A stretch of DNA of 64,000 nucleotides from UBA1546 sp049302185 (GTDB lineage Bacteria > Nitrospirota > Thermodesulfovibrionia > Thermodesulfovibrionales > UBA1546): positions 1 to 64,000 of the forward strand of contig JBAQLV010000022.1 of the NCBI GenBank assembly GCA_049302185.1, in the 5' to 3' direction. Positions 1 through 8,074 of this stretch are shown here, in pieces. Position numbers and translations under genes: made by a program. Every line of letters begins with the position of its first letter. The first letter of the stretch is position 1. The notes under the pieces were generated by a model. It worked only from the letters and a program-made list of their open reading frames with translations, was not told the DNA's origin and made no database searches.

Positions 1-1
1 G

Positions 2-607
2 GCGTGCGGTATGAAGCCCGTTGAAACAGGCTGTATCAGAGAAGGAAACGTAATGGTGCCTTCTGACGGCATGTTCCTGAAAGAAATTGCACATATGGAC
101 GAAACAGTAAGCCATATAACCCCCTGCTGTTTTGAACATGAACTTGCCCCGATGGTTTCTGCTGAAATGGAAGGAATAACGGTTGATCTTAACAGGATAA
201 GAGGAGCGTTTGATAAGCTTGGAAGGACGTATCAGGCGATTATCGTTGAAGGGGTTGGAGGATTATTAGTCCCTATAAACAAAGATTACTTTATTATTGA
301 CCTTGCCAGAGAAATGGGGCTTCCGTTGGTTGTTGTGGCAAGGCCAGGACTCGGAACAATAAACCATACATTGCTTACAGTAAATTATGCGCTAAAAGAA
401 GGACTCAATGTTGCCGGTATAATTATAAATTATTCCTATCAGTCCAAAGGCAGCATGGCAGAGAAGACGAATCCTCAGGTTATAGAACAGCTAAGTCTTG
501 TCCCGCTTATCGGTATCTTCCCTTATCTTGATGATATGTCGGATGAGGCGTTTGAGAAAACAGTCTTAAAAAATCTGAACATGGAAATTATCAGAAAGTA
601 TCTTTAA
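2..607 (+). CDS. bioD: Dethiobiotin synthetase BioD (5' truncated by window edge)
   Basis: Makes dethiobiotin from 7,8-diaminopelargonic acid, CO2 and ATP, the penultimate step of biotin synthesis, in the cytosol. The open frame runs from base 2 with no start (A-C-G before MKPVETGC), so the ATG at 11 is internal. The missing N-terminus of about 30 residues would carry the P-loop. Visible family signatures are KPVETGC, the acidic/glycine stretch VEGVGGLLVP and GTINHTLLT near the nucleotide-binding end. The C-terminus is complete (TAA at 605-607). The rest of the bio operon presumably lies upstream of the window. Confidence 0.93.
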   Translation, partial: ACGMKPVETGCIREGNVMVPSDGMFLKEIAHMDETVSHITPCCFEHELAPMVSAEMEGITVDLNRIRGAFDKLGRTYQAIIVEGVGGLLVPINKDYFIIDLAREMGLPLVVVARPGLGTINHTLLTVNYALKEGLNVAGIIINYSYQSKGSMAEKTNPQVIEQLSLVPLIGIFPYLDDMSDEAFEKTVLKNLNMEIIRKYL

Positions 608-664
608 ATAAAAGAATTTATCAAAGTTTTGTTTTGGGGTAAAAATGATGACATGTTTTTCTTT

Positions 665-783
665 GTCATTCCTGCCCCGTATCAAGTACGGGATAAACTC
701 CAGCAGGAATCCAGAAAGTAGAACAGTGCTGGATTCCGCATCCCCCGATTAAGGACTTCGAGGGCAGGCAAGTGCGGAATGAC
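665..783. repeat. GTCATTCC palindromic interspersed repeat, copy 1
   Basis: Begins GTCATTCCTGC and ends GCGGAATGAC, with inner blocks AGGAATCCAGA and GCTGGATTCC. Three related copies lie at 17492-17566, 39292-39357 and 45953-46079. All four are intergenic. The outer arms pair, so a transcript would fold into a long hairpin. This copy fills most of the bioD-mqnA gap. Confidence 0.8.
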
Positions 784-830
784 ATTATAGATTTGGAAAC
801 TGATACCCGATAGCATGTTTTGGCAAATAC

Positions 831-1778
831 ATGACTGATCAAAAACTCAGAATAGGCAAAATTCCTTATGCAAACCTGTTCCCGATATTTTATATGCTTG
901 AGAGTGAATGCGATTGCTCGGGATACGAATTTGTAGAAGGTGTGCCTTCCGCTCTCAACTACATGCTCCGTATGGGAGAGGTTGATGTCAGTTCTTCGTC
1001 ATCCATAGAATATCTGAGACACAGCGATGAGTATGCAATTGTAGAAGACCACTCAATAAGCTCAATGGGGCCTGTCGGCAGTATCATTCTTCTCAGCGGA
1101 AAATCAATAGAGGAGTTGAACGGGCTGTCGGTTCTTACATCGTCTCAGTCTGAGACATCTGTTGTACTTCTTGAGATAATTTTAAGAAAGTTTTTTAATG
1201 TGATTTGCAGTTTAAAACCGGCAGAAATCAGCCTTCAACATTCTGAATTCAGCCTTCAGTCAGCAGATGCATGTCTTCTTATAGGTGATGACGCATTAAA
1301 GGCAGTTAAGAGTTATGAGTTCCCTCCTTCGGCGGGTTCGCTCTCCTCGGTCCGCACTCAGGCGGATTCGCCGAGGAGAACGAGTCGCCTGAGGCGACCT
1401 GAGGCGAAAAAAGTTATGAGTGAAAGTAACTCTCAACTCTCAACTCTCAACGCTCAACTTATGTATATCTACGACCTCGGTGAGCTATGGCAAGAACACA
1501 CAGGACTGCCTTTTACTTATGCCCTGTGGATTTACAGAAAAGACTGCTGCAGAGAAAAACCTGAACTCCTTGAGAGATTCAAGAACGATTTAAACAAGGC
1601 AAAAAAACTTGCCCTTAAGAACTTTAAAAAGATTGCCCTTCAATCCCCCATGAGAGGAATCTTAACAGAGGCAGAGCTTACAGCTTACTGGGAGAACATG
1701 TCTTATGATTTTGGAGATGAACACAGAAAGGGTCTTGAGCTTTTCAGGAAGTTTTCAGAGGAACTGAGATTGATTTGA
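831..1778 (+). CDS. mqnA: Chorismate dehydratase MqnA, futalosine menaquinone pathway
   Basis: Converts chorismate to 3-enolpyruvylbenzoate, the first step of the futalosine route to menaquinone. N-terminal RIGKIPYANLFPIFY and the segment VEGVPSALNYMLRMGEVDVSSSSSIEY are typical of the solute-binding-like MqnA fold, as is the C-terminal FTYALWIYRK region. Residues about 158-208 do not belong to the family: they are encoded by a heptad element with a nested GC-rich insert, and they interrupt the protein between the ACLLIGDDAL segment and YIYDLGELW while keeping frame. This makes the protein about 50 residues longer than usual. The start ATG at 831 has no obvious Shine-Dalgarno sequence. Confidence 0.88.
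   Translation: MTDQKLRIGKIPYANLFPIFYMLESECDCSGYEFVEGVPSALNYMLRMGEVDVSSSSSIEYLRHSDEYAIVEDHSISSMGPVGSIILLSGKSIEELNGLSVLTSSQSETSVVLLEIILRKFFNVICSLKPAEISLQHSEFSLQSADACLLIGDDALKAVKSYEFPPSAGSLSSVRTQADSPRRTSRLRRPEAKKVMSESNSQLSTLNAQLMYIYDLGELWQEHTGLPFTYALWIYRKDCCREKPELLERFKNDLNKAKKLALKNFKKIALQSPMRGILTEAELTAYWENMSYDFGDEHRKGLELFRKFSEELRLI
1304..1460. repeat. Heptad element with nested insert, in frame in mqnA
   Basis: The left arm is AGTTAAG AGTTATG AGT; the right arm is ACTCTCA three times, then ACGCTCA ACTT (1429-1460). Between them sits a 91-bp GC-rich block (1321-1411) with internal inverted repeats such as GTCGCCTGAGGCGAC. The block is bracketed by a perfect 10-bp direct repeat AGTTATGAGT (1311-1320 and 1412-1421), which looks like a target-site duplication. 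Confidence 0.8.
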
Positions 1779-1834
1779 GGTACAGTCACGGGCTGCCGCC
1801 ATCGCAGATAGCGACAGTTTTCTAAGATGCTACA

Positions 1835-2000
1835 GACAGGGTCGGCTTTCACTTTCTGCAGATATTTTTCTGTCGTTCTAAGGCTCATTATGCTACATCC
1901 GCAAAACTCACCCTTCGGGTTCAGACAGTTGCGGCTGTAACGCTCCATTCGCCAAGAACGAGAACGAAAAATCTCTGATGTCGTTCAACCTAACCCTGTC
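1835..2000. repeat. ~170-bp structured repeat, copy 1
   Basis: Bounded by GACAGGGT (1835-1842) and its complement ACCCTGTC (1993-2000). It shares a core with 7671-7848: CTTTCTGC, then TTCTAAGGCTCATT, CTACATCC, AAACTC, ACAGT, GGCTGT and CGCCAAGAAC in the same order and spacing. The terminal inverted repeats of the two copies differ in sequence. It occupies most of the 340-bp gap between mqnA and porG, and no ORF in it is credible. Confidence 0.7.
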
Positions 2001-2118
2001 ATCCGCTCAAATTCTATATTCTCCTATCACAAAAATAAATAAACCTATTAAGATTGATGACTTGCAAAATAAGCGGATAATTGGATAAAATTATAAACTT
2101 TTATTGTGGAGGAAAAAA

Positions 2119-2694
2119 ATGGCTGATATGGTTGAAATCCGGTGGCACGGAAGGGGAGGACAGGGAACTGTCACTGCCGCAAAGGTGCTTGCTGACGCAT
2201 GCCTCAGCAGCGGAAGGCATGTGCAGGCATTCCCTGAATACGGGCCTGAAAGGGCCGGTGCGCCTCTGAGGGCATATAACAGAATTAGTTCTAAGGAACT
2301 CAGGATGCACTGCCCTGTTTTGAATCCTCAGATTGTAAGTATTGTTGACGCTACTTTGCTTGACAGCATAAATGTTGCTGAAGGCGCTACAAAAAATGCA
2401 ATTTTTCTTGTTAACACATCGAAGAATCCTGAAGAAATAAGGGCGAAGCTCAAAGCAACACCGGAACAAAAGATTTTTACCGTTGATGCTACAAAGATAG
2501 CAATAGACTGCATCGGAAGGGCGCTGCCGAATGCTCCCATGCTCGGAGCCATATGCAAGGCAACCAATATTGTTACTCTGGATAATCTTCTTGAAGATAT
2601 CAGGAAGAGTTTTGGTAAGAAATTTTCACAGAAGATAATAGACGGAAATCTTGAAGCTGCAAGGCGCGGATACGGGGAGGTAAAAGAAGGATGA
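2119..2694 (+). CDS. porG: 2-oxoacid:ferredoxin oxidoreductase, gamma subunit
   Basis: Gamma chain of a four-subunit pyruvate or 2-oxoacid:ferredoxin oxidoreductase, which interconverts 2-oxoacid + CoA and acyl-CoA + CO2 with reduced ferredoxin. The hallmark is the N-terminal WHGRGGQGTVTAAKVLA glycine motif, followed by EYGPERAGAPLRAY. The ATG at 2119 is chosen over the upstream in-frame TTG (2104) because GGAGG at 2108-2112 is well spaced from it. First of four tightly packed genes (gamma, delta, alpha, beta), overlapping the next by 4 bp. The substrate cannot be fixed from this subunit; pyruvate is most likely. Confidence 0.92.
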   Translation: MADMVEIRWHGRGGQGTVTAAKVLADACLSSGRHVQAFPEYGPERAGAPLRAYNRISSKELRMHCPVLNPQIVSIVDATLLDSINVAEGATKNAIFLVNTSKNPEEIRAKLKATPEQKIFTVDATKIAIDCIGRALPNAPMLGAICKATNIVTLDNLLEDIRKSFGKKFSQKIIDGNLEAARRGYGEVKEG

Positions 2695-2984
2695 AGCTTA
2701 AAGGATGGAAGAATGTAAATCCCGGCGCTGTTTGCACAGAGGCAGGAAGCGCTTTACAGTTTAAGACAGGCTCATGGAGGGCATACAGGCCGAAATGGAT
2801 AGAGGAAAACTGCATCCAGTGTCTTTTCTGCTGGGCATACTGCCCTGACATGGCTGTTAATGTCAAGGACGGAAAAATGACAGGGTTTGATTATGACTAT
2901 TGCAAGGGCTGCGGAATATGCGCTCTTGAGTGTCCGGGGAAAAAAAGGAACAAGGCGATAGTCATGGAAGAGGAGGGGAAATAA
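2691..2984 (+). CDS. porD: 2-oxoacid:ferredoxin oxidoreductase, delta (ferredoxin) subunit
   Basis: Small electron-transfer subunit with two [4Fe-4S] clusters. The ligands are visible as CIQCLFCWAYCP (about residues 42-53) and CKGCGICALECP (about 71-82). The 97-residue length matches stand-alone delta chains. It passes electrons from the catalytic alpha/beta/gamma complex to ferredoxin. The start overlaps the gamma gene by 4 bp (ATGA) and its stop shares one base with the alpha start, so translational coupling is likely. Confidence 0.93.
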   Translation: MKLKGWKNVNPGAVCTEAGSALQFKTGSWRAYRPKWIEENCIQCLFCWAYCPDMAVNVKDGKMTGFDYDYCKGCGICALECPGKKRNKAIVMEEEGK

Positions 2985-4177
2985 TGGCCCAGAAATCTGG
3001 AAGAATAGTTGCGGTTACAGGAAACGAGGCTGTTGCAGAGGCATTGAGGCAGGTGAACCCTGATGTCAGCGCAGCATACCCCATAACCCCTGCGACAGAT
3101 ATTATGCAGAGATTTGCAAGTTTTGTATCAGACGGGCAGGTAAAGACTGAGATGGTTCTCGTTGAGAGCGAACACAGCGCAATGAGCGCCTGCATAGGCG
3201 CATCTGCCGCAGGCGGAAGGGTTATGACCGCTACCTCTTCGCAGGGACTTGCACTTATGTGGGAAGAATTATTCATTGCTTCAGGCACAAGGCTGCCGAT
3301 AGTTATGGCACTTGTAAACAGGGCATTGTCTGCGCCATTAAATATCCACGGCGATCATTCTGACGGCATGGGCGCAAGAGACTGCGGATGGATACACCTC
3401 TGGTCTGAGAATGCTCAGGAGGCATATGACAATACAATTCAGGCATTCCGCATTGCAGAACATCTGGACATAAGGCTTCCTGTCATGGTATGTCTTGACG
3501 GCTTTATCATAAGCCATTCGATAGAAAGGATAGAATATATCGACGATGACGCTGTCAGCAAACTTGTCGGTGAGTATAAGCAGTTGAATCCACTGCTTGA
3601 TCTGGAGCATCCTGTAAGTTACGGGCCATTGATACTCCCGGACTATTATATGGAATACAGAAGGGCGCATGCTGAGGTTATGTCAAAGGTTCCCGGCATT
3701 GTATTGGATGTCGCTAAGGACTTTGAAAAAATATCCGGCAGGAAATACGGGCTCTTTGAGGCGTACAGGCTTGATGATGCTGAGATAGGGATTGTTATCC
3801 TGAACTCCGCTGCAGGCACATCAAAAGATGTTATTGATTCGTTCAGGGAAAAAGGAATAAAGGCAGGGTTATTAAAGCCGAGATTGTTCAGGCCGTTCCC
3901 GTACGATGAAATAGGAAATGCGCTAAAGCACCTGAAAGCAATCTGTGTGCTTGACAGGGCTGATGCATTCGGAGGCTCTTACGGGCCCTTGTTCATGGAG
4001 ACAGCATCAAGCCTCTATCATTATAAGGACAAGCCTGTGGTTGTTAATAAGATATATGGCCTCGGAGGAAGGGATTATCTGCCTGAACATGCAGAGTATG
4101 CCATTAACGAACTCGTTGAGATAGCAAAGACAGGCAAGGTTAAAACTCTTAAAGAATATATCGGGGTGAGGGAATAA
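2984..4177 (+). CDS. porA: 2-oxoacid:ferredoxin oxidoreductase, alpha subunit
   Basis: Alpha chain (397 residues) carrying the pyrimidine-binding side of the TPP site. Typical segments are TGNEAVAEALRQVNPDVSAAYPITP at the N-terminus, EHSAMSACIGASAAGGRVMTATSSQG and the conserved NIHGDHSDGMGARDCGW. The ATG at 2984 overlaps the delta stop by one base and is preceded by AGGAGGGG; an in-frame extension back to 2930 would overlap the ferredoxin gene and is rejected. Domain order (TPP-binding, then transketolase C-like near 'LLKPRLFRPFP') is as in archaeal-type enzymes. Confidence 0.93.
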   Translation: MAQKSGRIVAVTGNEAVAEALRQVNPDVSAAYPITPATDIMQRFASFVSDGQVKTEMVLVESEHSAMSACIGASAAGGRVMTATSSQGLALMWEELFIASGTRLPIVMALVNRALSAPLNIHGDHSDGMGARDCGWIHLWSENAQEAYDNTIQAFRIAEHLDIRLPVMVCLDGFIISHSIERIEYIDDDAVSKLVGEYKQLNPLLDLEHPVSYGPLILPDYYMEYRRAHAEVMSKVPGIVLDVAKDFEKISGRKYGLFEAYRLDDAEIGIVILNSAAGTSKDVIDSFREKGIKAGLLKPRLFRPFPYDEIGNALKHLKAICVLDRADAFGGSYGPLFMETASSLYHYKDKPVVVNKIYGLGGRDYLPEHAEYAINELVEIAKTGKVKTLKEYIGVRE

Positions 4178-4178
4178 T

Positions 4179-5111
4179 ATGGCGACACCACTTACATTAA
4201 AAGAACTTTCAAAAAAAGAAATATTGCTAACATCTGGGCACAGGATGTGTTCAGGATGCGGCGCTCCTATTATTGTGAAAATGGTTCTTCTTGCTTCGGA
4301 GTATCCTTTAGTTGCAGCCAATGCAACTGGATGTCTTGAAGTCTCTACCTGCATATCTGATTACACTGCATGGAAGATTCCATGGATACATAATGCATTT
4401 GAAAATGCTGCGGCAACACTTTCAGGCGTTGAGACAATGTACAGGTCATTGAAGAAGCAGGGCAAGATTGATAAGGAGATTAAGTTCATTGCATTCGGCG
4501 GCGACGGAGGCACTTATGACATAGGGTTGCAGAGCCTTTCCGGAGCAATGGAGCGCGGGCATGACATGCTTTATGTATGCTATGACAACGGCGCATATAT
4601 GAATACAGGCATCCAGCGTTCAAGCGCCACTCCTTACGGCGCGGACACTACAACCTGTCCTGCGGGGAGCGTTATCAAAGGCAAGCCTCAACCGAGAAAA
4701 AACCTTACAAAGATAATGGCTGCGCATGATATTCCATACACAGCGCAGGCGTCGCCAAGCCATTGGATGGACCTTGTAAAGAAAGTAAAAAAGGCGCTTG
4801 AAATTAAGGGCCCCAAGTTTATGAACATCTTATCTCCTTGCAATCGAGGATGGAGATCCAAAACAGATGACGCTATTCAGCTCAGCAGGCTCGCTGTTGA
4901 GACATGCTACTGGCCGCTTTATGAGATAGAGAACGGAGTCACAAAAATAACCTTTAAGCCAAAGGAAAAGAAGCCGCTTGTGGATTTCCTTAAGCCTCAG
5001 GGAAGATTCAAGCACCTTTTTGCGCCTGAAAACGAAAACATGCTTAAAAATTTTCAGGAAATGGTGGATAAAGAGTGGGGATCTCTGCTTAAGGCATCAG
5101 GAACAGAATAG
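4179..5111 (+). CDS. porB: 2-oxoacid:ferredoxin oxidoreductase, beta subunit
   Basis: Beta chain (310 residues) binding TPP diphosphate and a proximal [4Fe-4S] cluster. Cysteines in HRMCSGCGAP and TGCLEV fit cluster ligands. The TPP motif is GDGGTYDIG (about 107) followed after about 27 residues by CYDNGAYMNTG. The sequence SSATPYGADTTTCPAG is typical of pyruvate/2-ketoisovalerate enzymes. One base after the alpha stop; it closes the operon, being followed by a hairpin-forming repeat at 5233-5293. Confidence 0.93.
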   Translation: MATPLTLKELSKKEILLTSGHRMCSGCGAPIIVKMVLLASEYPLVAANATGCLEVSTCISDYTAWKIPWIHNAFENAAATLSGVETMYRSLKKQGKIDKEIKFIAFGGDGGTYDIGLQSLSGAMERGHDMLYVCYDNGAYMNTGIQRSSATPYGADTTTCPAGSVIKGKPQPRKNLTKIMAAHDIPYTAQASPSHWMDLVKKVKKALEIKGPKFMNILSPCNRGWRSKTDDAIQLSRLAVETCYWPLYEIENGVTKITFKPKEKKPLVDFLKPQGRFKHLFAPENENMLKNFQEMVDKEWGSLLKASGTE

Positions 5112-5232
5112 TTTACAGTTGATTAAACAGTGTGCAGTGGTTTGAGGGAGTGGCAACTACCGGCGTAGGGGTTTTCGAGACGCTGAAAGGTGTTGCCAAG
5201 CAGGTTTTGCTTGAACTAAAGAAACATTATTA

Positions 5233-5293
5233 GAGTGTCAGTGATTAGTGTCCGTGTCAGTTTTTTACTGACACTAACTGCCGACACTGAATA
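5233..5293. repeat. Imperfect hairpin repeat after porB
   Basis: The left arm contains AGTGTCAGTGATTAGTGTC and the right arm ACTGACACTAACTG...GACACTGA, separated by a T-rich loop. It belongs with the two-armed elements built from AGT/ACT units, although the 7-bp period is looser here. It could end porGDAB transcription. A 26-codon stub ending at 5231-5233 precedes it and resembles nothing I recognise. Confidence 0.6.
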
Positions 5294-5313
5294 CTAAAAG
5301 AATGGAGGAGTAA

Positions 5314-5979
5314 ATGAAAAAGATTGCGGTTTTTGTATTGACTGTTTTTCTTGTCTTTGGCTGCGCAAAGAAAGAAGAACAGAAAGGTCAGTATCTTGTA
5401 AAGATAAACGGCGTTACCATAACAAAGGAAGACCTCAAGAAAGAGGTTGAAGCCCTTCCACCGTTTGCGCAGAAAATGTTTGAGGGTGAGGAAGGAATAG
5501 CGAGGCTTATTGATGAACTCATCAAAAAAGAGCTTCTCTATCAGGAAGCTAAGAAGAAAGGACTTGACAGGGATGCCGCATATCTTAAAAAAGTTGCAGA
5601 TTCCCAAAAACTGATTCTCATAAGCGCGCTTCTTGAAAAGGAGATAGAGGATAAGGCAAAGTTGTCCGACAAAGATGTAAGAGACTTCTATGAAAAGAAC
5701 AAGGCTGACTTTATGGTGCAGGGCAAGACAATTGAGTTTGAAAAGATAAGGGATATGCTTGCACAGCGGCTGACAGCGCAGAAACAGAAGGAAGTTTTTG
5801 ATGGGTATGTTGAAAATCTTAAGAAGTCATATAAGATTGATGTGAACAAAGAGGCGATTGCAGGTCTTTCTAAGAAAGAGGAGCCTAAGAAAGAAGATGT
5901 TAAGAAGGAAGATCCCAAAAAGGAAGAAGCAGTAAAGGAAGAGAAGAAAGAACCTTCAAAAGAGAAGCCCAAGAAGTAA
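5314..5979 (+). CDS. SurA-N-like periplasmic lipoprotein chaperone
   Basis: 221-residue predicted lipoprotein: MKKIAVFVLTVFLVFGC gives a short hydrophobic signal and a lipobox Cys at residue 17. Residues about 25-175 resemble the helical SurA/PrsA chaperone region (VKINGVTITKEDLKKEV, LIDELIKKELLYQEAKKKG), but the parvulin rotamase domain is absent. The last 35 residues are a low-complexity KKEEPKKED tail that may reach toward peptidoglycan or membrane. RBS GGAGG precedes ATG 5314. A role as an outer-membrane-protein or lipoprotein chaperone is inferred from the fold only. A 10-bp perfect hairpin follows the stop. Confidence 0.75.
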   Translation: MKKIAVFVLTVFLVFGCAKKEEQKGQYLVKINGVTITKEDLKKEVEALPPFAQKMFEGEEGIARLIDELIKKELLYQEAKKKGLDRDAAYLKKVADSQKLILISALLEKEIEDKAKLSDKDVRDFYEKNKADFMVQGKTIEFEKIRDMLAQRLTAQKQKEVFDGYVENLKKSYKIDVNKEAIAGLSKKEEPKKEDVKKEDPKKEEAVKEEKKEPSKEKPKK

Positions 5980-5987
5980 AACATACA

Positions 5988-6016
5988 CAGGTCTCCGTGC
6001 CTTGCGCGGAGACCTG
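5988..6016 (+). terminator. Hairpin terminator after the lipoprotein gene
   Basis: CAGGTCTCCG pairs perfectly with CGGAGACCTG around a 9-base loop, 9 bases after the stop codon. The following ATTTC is only a weak U-tract, so termination is probable rather than certain. Confidence 0.6.
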
Positions 6017-6184
6017 ATTTCAAAAGCCATCCCCTGTACAAAAGCATTATAATCCGGTTTTAATCAGGCGTTTAACTCGGCTATAACCGTACTATTTCTG
6101 ATATAACGAATGTGACTGAAAACCAGTCTTTAAAATCTATTCCTCAATTGCCTAATTCATACTGATAAATGATATACTTCTAAT

Positions 6185-7030
6185 ATGCTGAAACTTCGTG
6201 ACGGGATAGTAGAGCTTTACAGAAAAGTCGCAACATCATTGCCTCCTGATGTTGAGGATTCGCTTAAGGCAGCGTGTGTTTCTGAAAAGAAAGGTTCAAA
6301 TGCAAGGTATGCTCTTGAGGTAATCCTTGAAAACATACGCATTGCAAGAGAGACCGCAAGGCCTATTTGTCAGGATACCGGCGTGCCTGTTTTTTATGTT
6401 AAAACCCCGATAGGTCTAAGCCAAATTGAACTTGAAAAGACAATCATAGAGGCAACCCGCATTGCAACTGAGAAAGTTCCATTAAGGCCGAATGCCGTTG
6501 ATATAATCACAGATAAAAATACAGGGGACAATACAGGCATAGGATTTCCCGTAATCTATTTCAGGGAGACGCCTGACAGCACCCTTTCAATAGACCTGAT
6601 GCTTAAAGGCTCAGGCTGTGAAAATGTGGGGCAGACATACAAGCTTCCCAAAGAAGAGTTGAAGGCAGACAGAGACCTTGATGGTGTAAGAAAATGCGTT
6701 CTTGATGCGGTTTATAGGGCACAGGGCAGGGGATGTTCGCCATATACCATCGGAGTTGGAATAGGTGCGGCAAAAGATCAGGTTACTCGTCTTGCAAAGG
6801 AACAGCTTATGAGAAGACTAACTGATACGAATAATATTGAGGTTCTTTTTAAGCTTGAAAAAAGACTGCTGAAGGAAATAAACACCCTCGGCATAGGTCC
6901 TCTTGGTTTTGGTGGAAAAACAACTGCTCTCGGTGTAAATATAGGCGTTAACCACCGCCATCCTGCATCTTACTTCGTGGATATATCTGTATGCTGCTGG
7001 GCCAACAGAAGAGGAAGGCTGATATGGTAG
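6185..7030 (+). CDS. Fumarate hydratase class I, alpha subunit
   Basis: Interconverts fumarate and malate with a [4Fe-4S] cluster. The 281-residue chain matches the N-terminal half of class I fumarases and the separate alpha chains of anaerobes. Cluster cysteines are visible in RPICQDTGVPVF, KGSGCENVG and GRGCSPYTIG. The C-terminus ...HPASYFVDISVCCWANRRG matches the family boundary. The beta subunit follows with a 7-bp overlap. L(+)-tartrate dehydratase is the close alternative; the neighbourhood gives no hint of tartrate use. Confidence 0.9.
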   Translation: MLKLRDGIVELYRKVATSLPPDVEDSLKAACVSEKKGSNARYALEVILENIRIARETARPICQDTGVPVFYVKTPIGLSQIELEKTIIEATRIATEKVPLRPNAVDIITDKNTGDNTGIGFPVIYFRETPDSTLSIDLMLKGSGCENVGQTYKLPKEELKADRDLDGVRKCVLDAVYRAQGRGCSPYTIGVGIGAAKDQVTRLAKEQLMRRLTDTNNIEVLFKLEKRLLKEINTLGIGPLGFGGKTTALGVNIGVNHRHPASYFVDISVCCWANRRGRLIW

Positions 7031-7656
7031 AAAAACAGTTCACAGTTCACAGTTCACAGTTCACAGATCAAAAAGAAAAGATAATAAATCTGCCATTATC
7101 AAAGAAAGATGTCATGGGGCTTAATGCCGGAGATGTGGTTTTAATAAACGGCATGATAGTAACCGGAAGGGATAAGATACATAAGTTTTTCTTTTACGAG
7201 AGGCCGTTAAAGAAAGATATTCCTTTTAATCTCAGCGGGACGATTCTCTATCATTGCGGGCCTATAGTCAAAAAATCCGATAGCGGCTATAAGATTATTG
7301 CGTCGGGGCCGACAACAAGCATAAGGGTTGAGACATATGAACACAGGATAATATCTTCGTACGGAATCAGGGGCATTATGGGAAAGGGCGGCATGTGTGA
7401 GCGCACTCTGGATGCAATGAAAAAAAACGGCTGCGTATATTTCCATACCATAGGAGGCGCCGCAGCGTATCTTGCTGACAGAGTAAAACGGGTTGTTGAT
7501 GTCTGGAAGCTTGAAGATTTTGGTGTTCCTGAGGCGATGTGGCTGCTGGAGGTGGAGAATTTTCCTGCGATAGTGACGATGGACGCATACGGAAGAAGCC
7601 TGCATAGTGATATTGCGAAGAAATCGGGCTCAGCGCTAAAGAAACTTATAAAATGA
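7024..7656 (+). CDS. Fumarate hydratase class I, beta subunit
   Basis: Beta chain of the two-subunit fumarase. Family segments are LNAGDVVLINGMIVTGRDKIHK, YHCGPIV and the swivelling-domain signature SYGIRGIMGKGGM, then GGAAAYLADRVKRV. ATG 7024, overlapping the alpha stop, is preferred over the track start at 6991. Residues 5-16 (QFTVHSSQFTDQ) come from five tandem heptads CAGTTCA inserted just after the start codon, extending the N-terminus before the family-typical IINLPLSKKDV. Heptads keep the reading frame. Confidence 0.9.
   Translation: MVEKQFTVHSSQFTDQKEKIINLPLSKKDVMGLNAGDVVLINGMIVTGRDKIHKFFFYERPLKKDIPFNLSGTILYHCGPIVKKSDSGYKIIASGPTTSIRVETYEHRIISSYGIRGIMGKGGMCERTLDAMKKNGCVYFHTIGGAAAYLADRVKRVVDVWKLEDFGVPEAMWLLEVENFPAIVTMDAYGRSLHSDIAKKSGSALKKLIK
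7036..7070. repeat. Heptad tract (CAGTTCA)4 CAGATCA inside fumarase beta
   Basis: Five 7-bp units in a row, 35 bp. One arm only; no second arm is present. It encodes an extra, non-family N-terminal peptide. Confidence 0.9.
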
Positions 7657-7670
7657 CATCAGACATTTTT

Positions 7671-7848
7671 TATAAGCCGGACAGTCTCTCGCTTTCTGCG
7701 AGATTTTTCGACAATTCTAAGGCTCATTCCACTACATCCTCGAAACTCGGTCGTAGCGACCTCAAACAGTCGAGGCTGTGGCCGTTTCATTTCGCCAAGA
7801 ACTGTTCCCGAAACATCTCGAAAGTCGCTCAAAACAGTCTGGCTTATA
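7671..7848. repeat. ~170-bp structured repeat, copy 2
   Basis: Terminal inverted repeat TATAAGCCGGACAGT (7671-7685) and ACAGTCTGGCTTATA (7834-7848), two mismatches. An inner hairpin is CTCGCTTTCTGCGAG. It shares the ordered core TTCTAAGGCTCATT / CTACATCC / AAACTC / CGCCAAGAAC with 1835-2000. Together with the remnant at 7889-7954 it accounts for the 418-bp gap between fumarase and apgM. Confidence 0.75.
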
Positions 7849-7888
7849 AGTCAGGATTTTTCCTGTTGTTAAACTTTTCACTTTCATC

Positions 7889-7954
7889 ATGATCTTCATT
7901 GCCGGCGCATCGGGCTTTGTCGGCGGGCATCTTCTTGAAAGAATTTATAAATAA
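7889..7954 (+). pseudogene. Remnant of an NAD-dependent epimerase/dehydratase gene (N-terminus only)
   Basis: ATG at 7889 opens 21 codons reading MIFIAGASGFVGGHLLERIYK, then TAA. This is the first beta strand, glycine-rich loop and helix of an atypical SDR/NAD-epimerase Rossmann fold (GxxGFxGxxL). Nothing after it continues the fold in any frame, so it appears to be the 5' stump of a deleted gene. It lies 40 bp after structured repeat copy 2. Confidence 0.6.
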
Positions 7955-8074
7955 ATGAATTTTTACATTAGGAGAAGATAATGGTTCAACTTGCAAACAT
8001 AATCTTCTTTGAAGTAATATTTTACTATCGCTGTGATTCAGGGGAGAGAAGTATTTTAGAAAGCAGAGGATTTT

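Noticed and set aside
5147..5231. Short frame ending VFETLKGVAKQVLLELKKHY before the SurA-like gene
   Set aside because: Could be a gene remnant, but I recognise no family and an upstream in-frame stop leaves under 35 codons.
7653..7892. 79-residue ORF after fumarase beta
   Set aside because: It is a read through structured repeat copy 2; Ser-rich and without family similarity.
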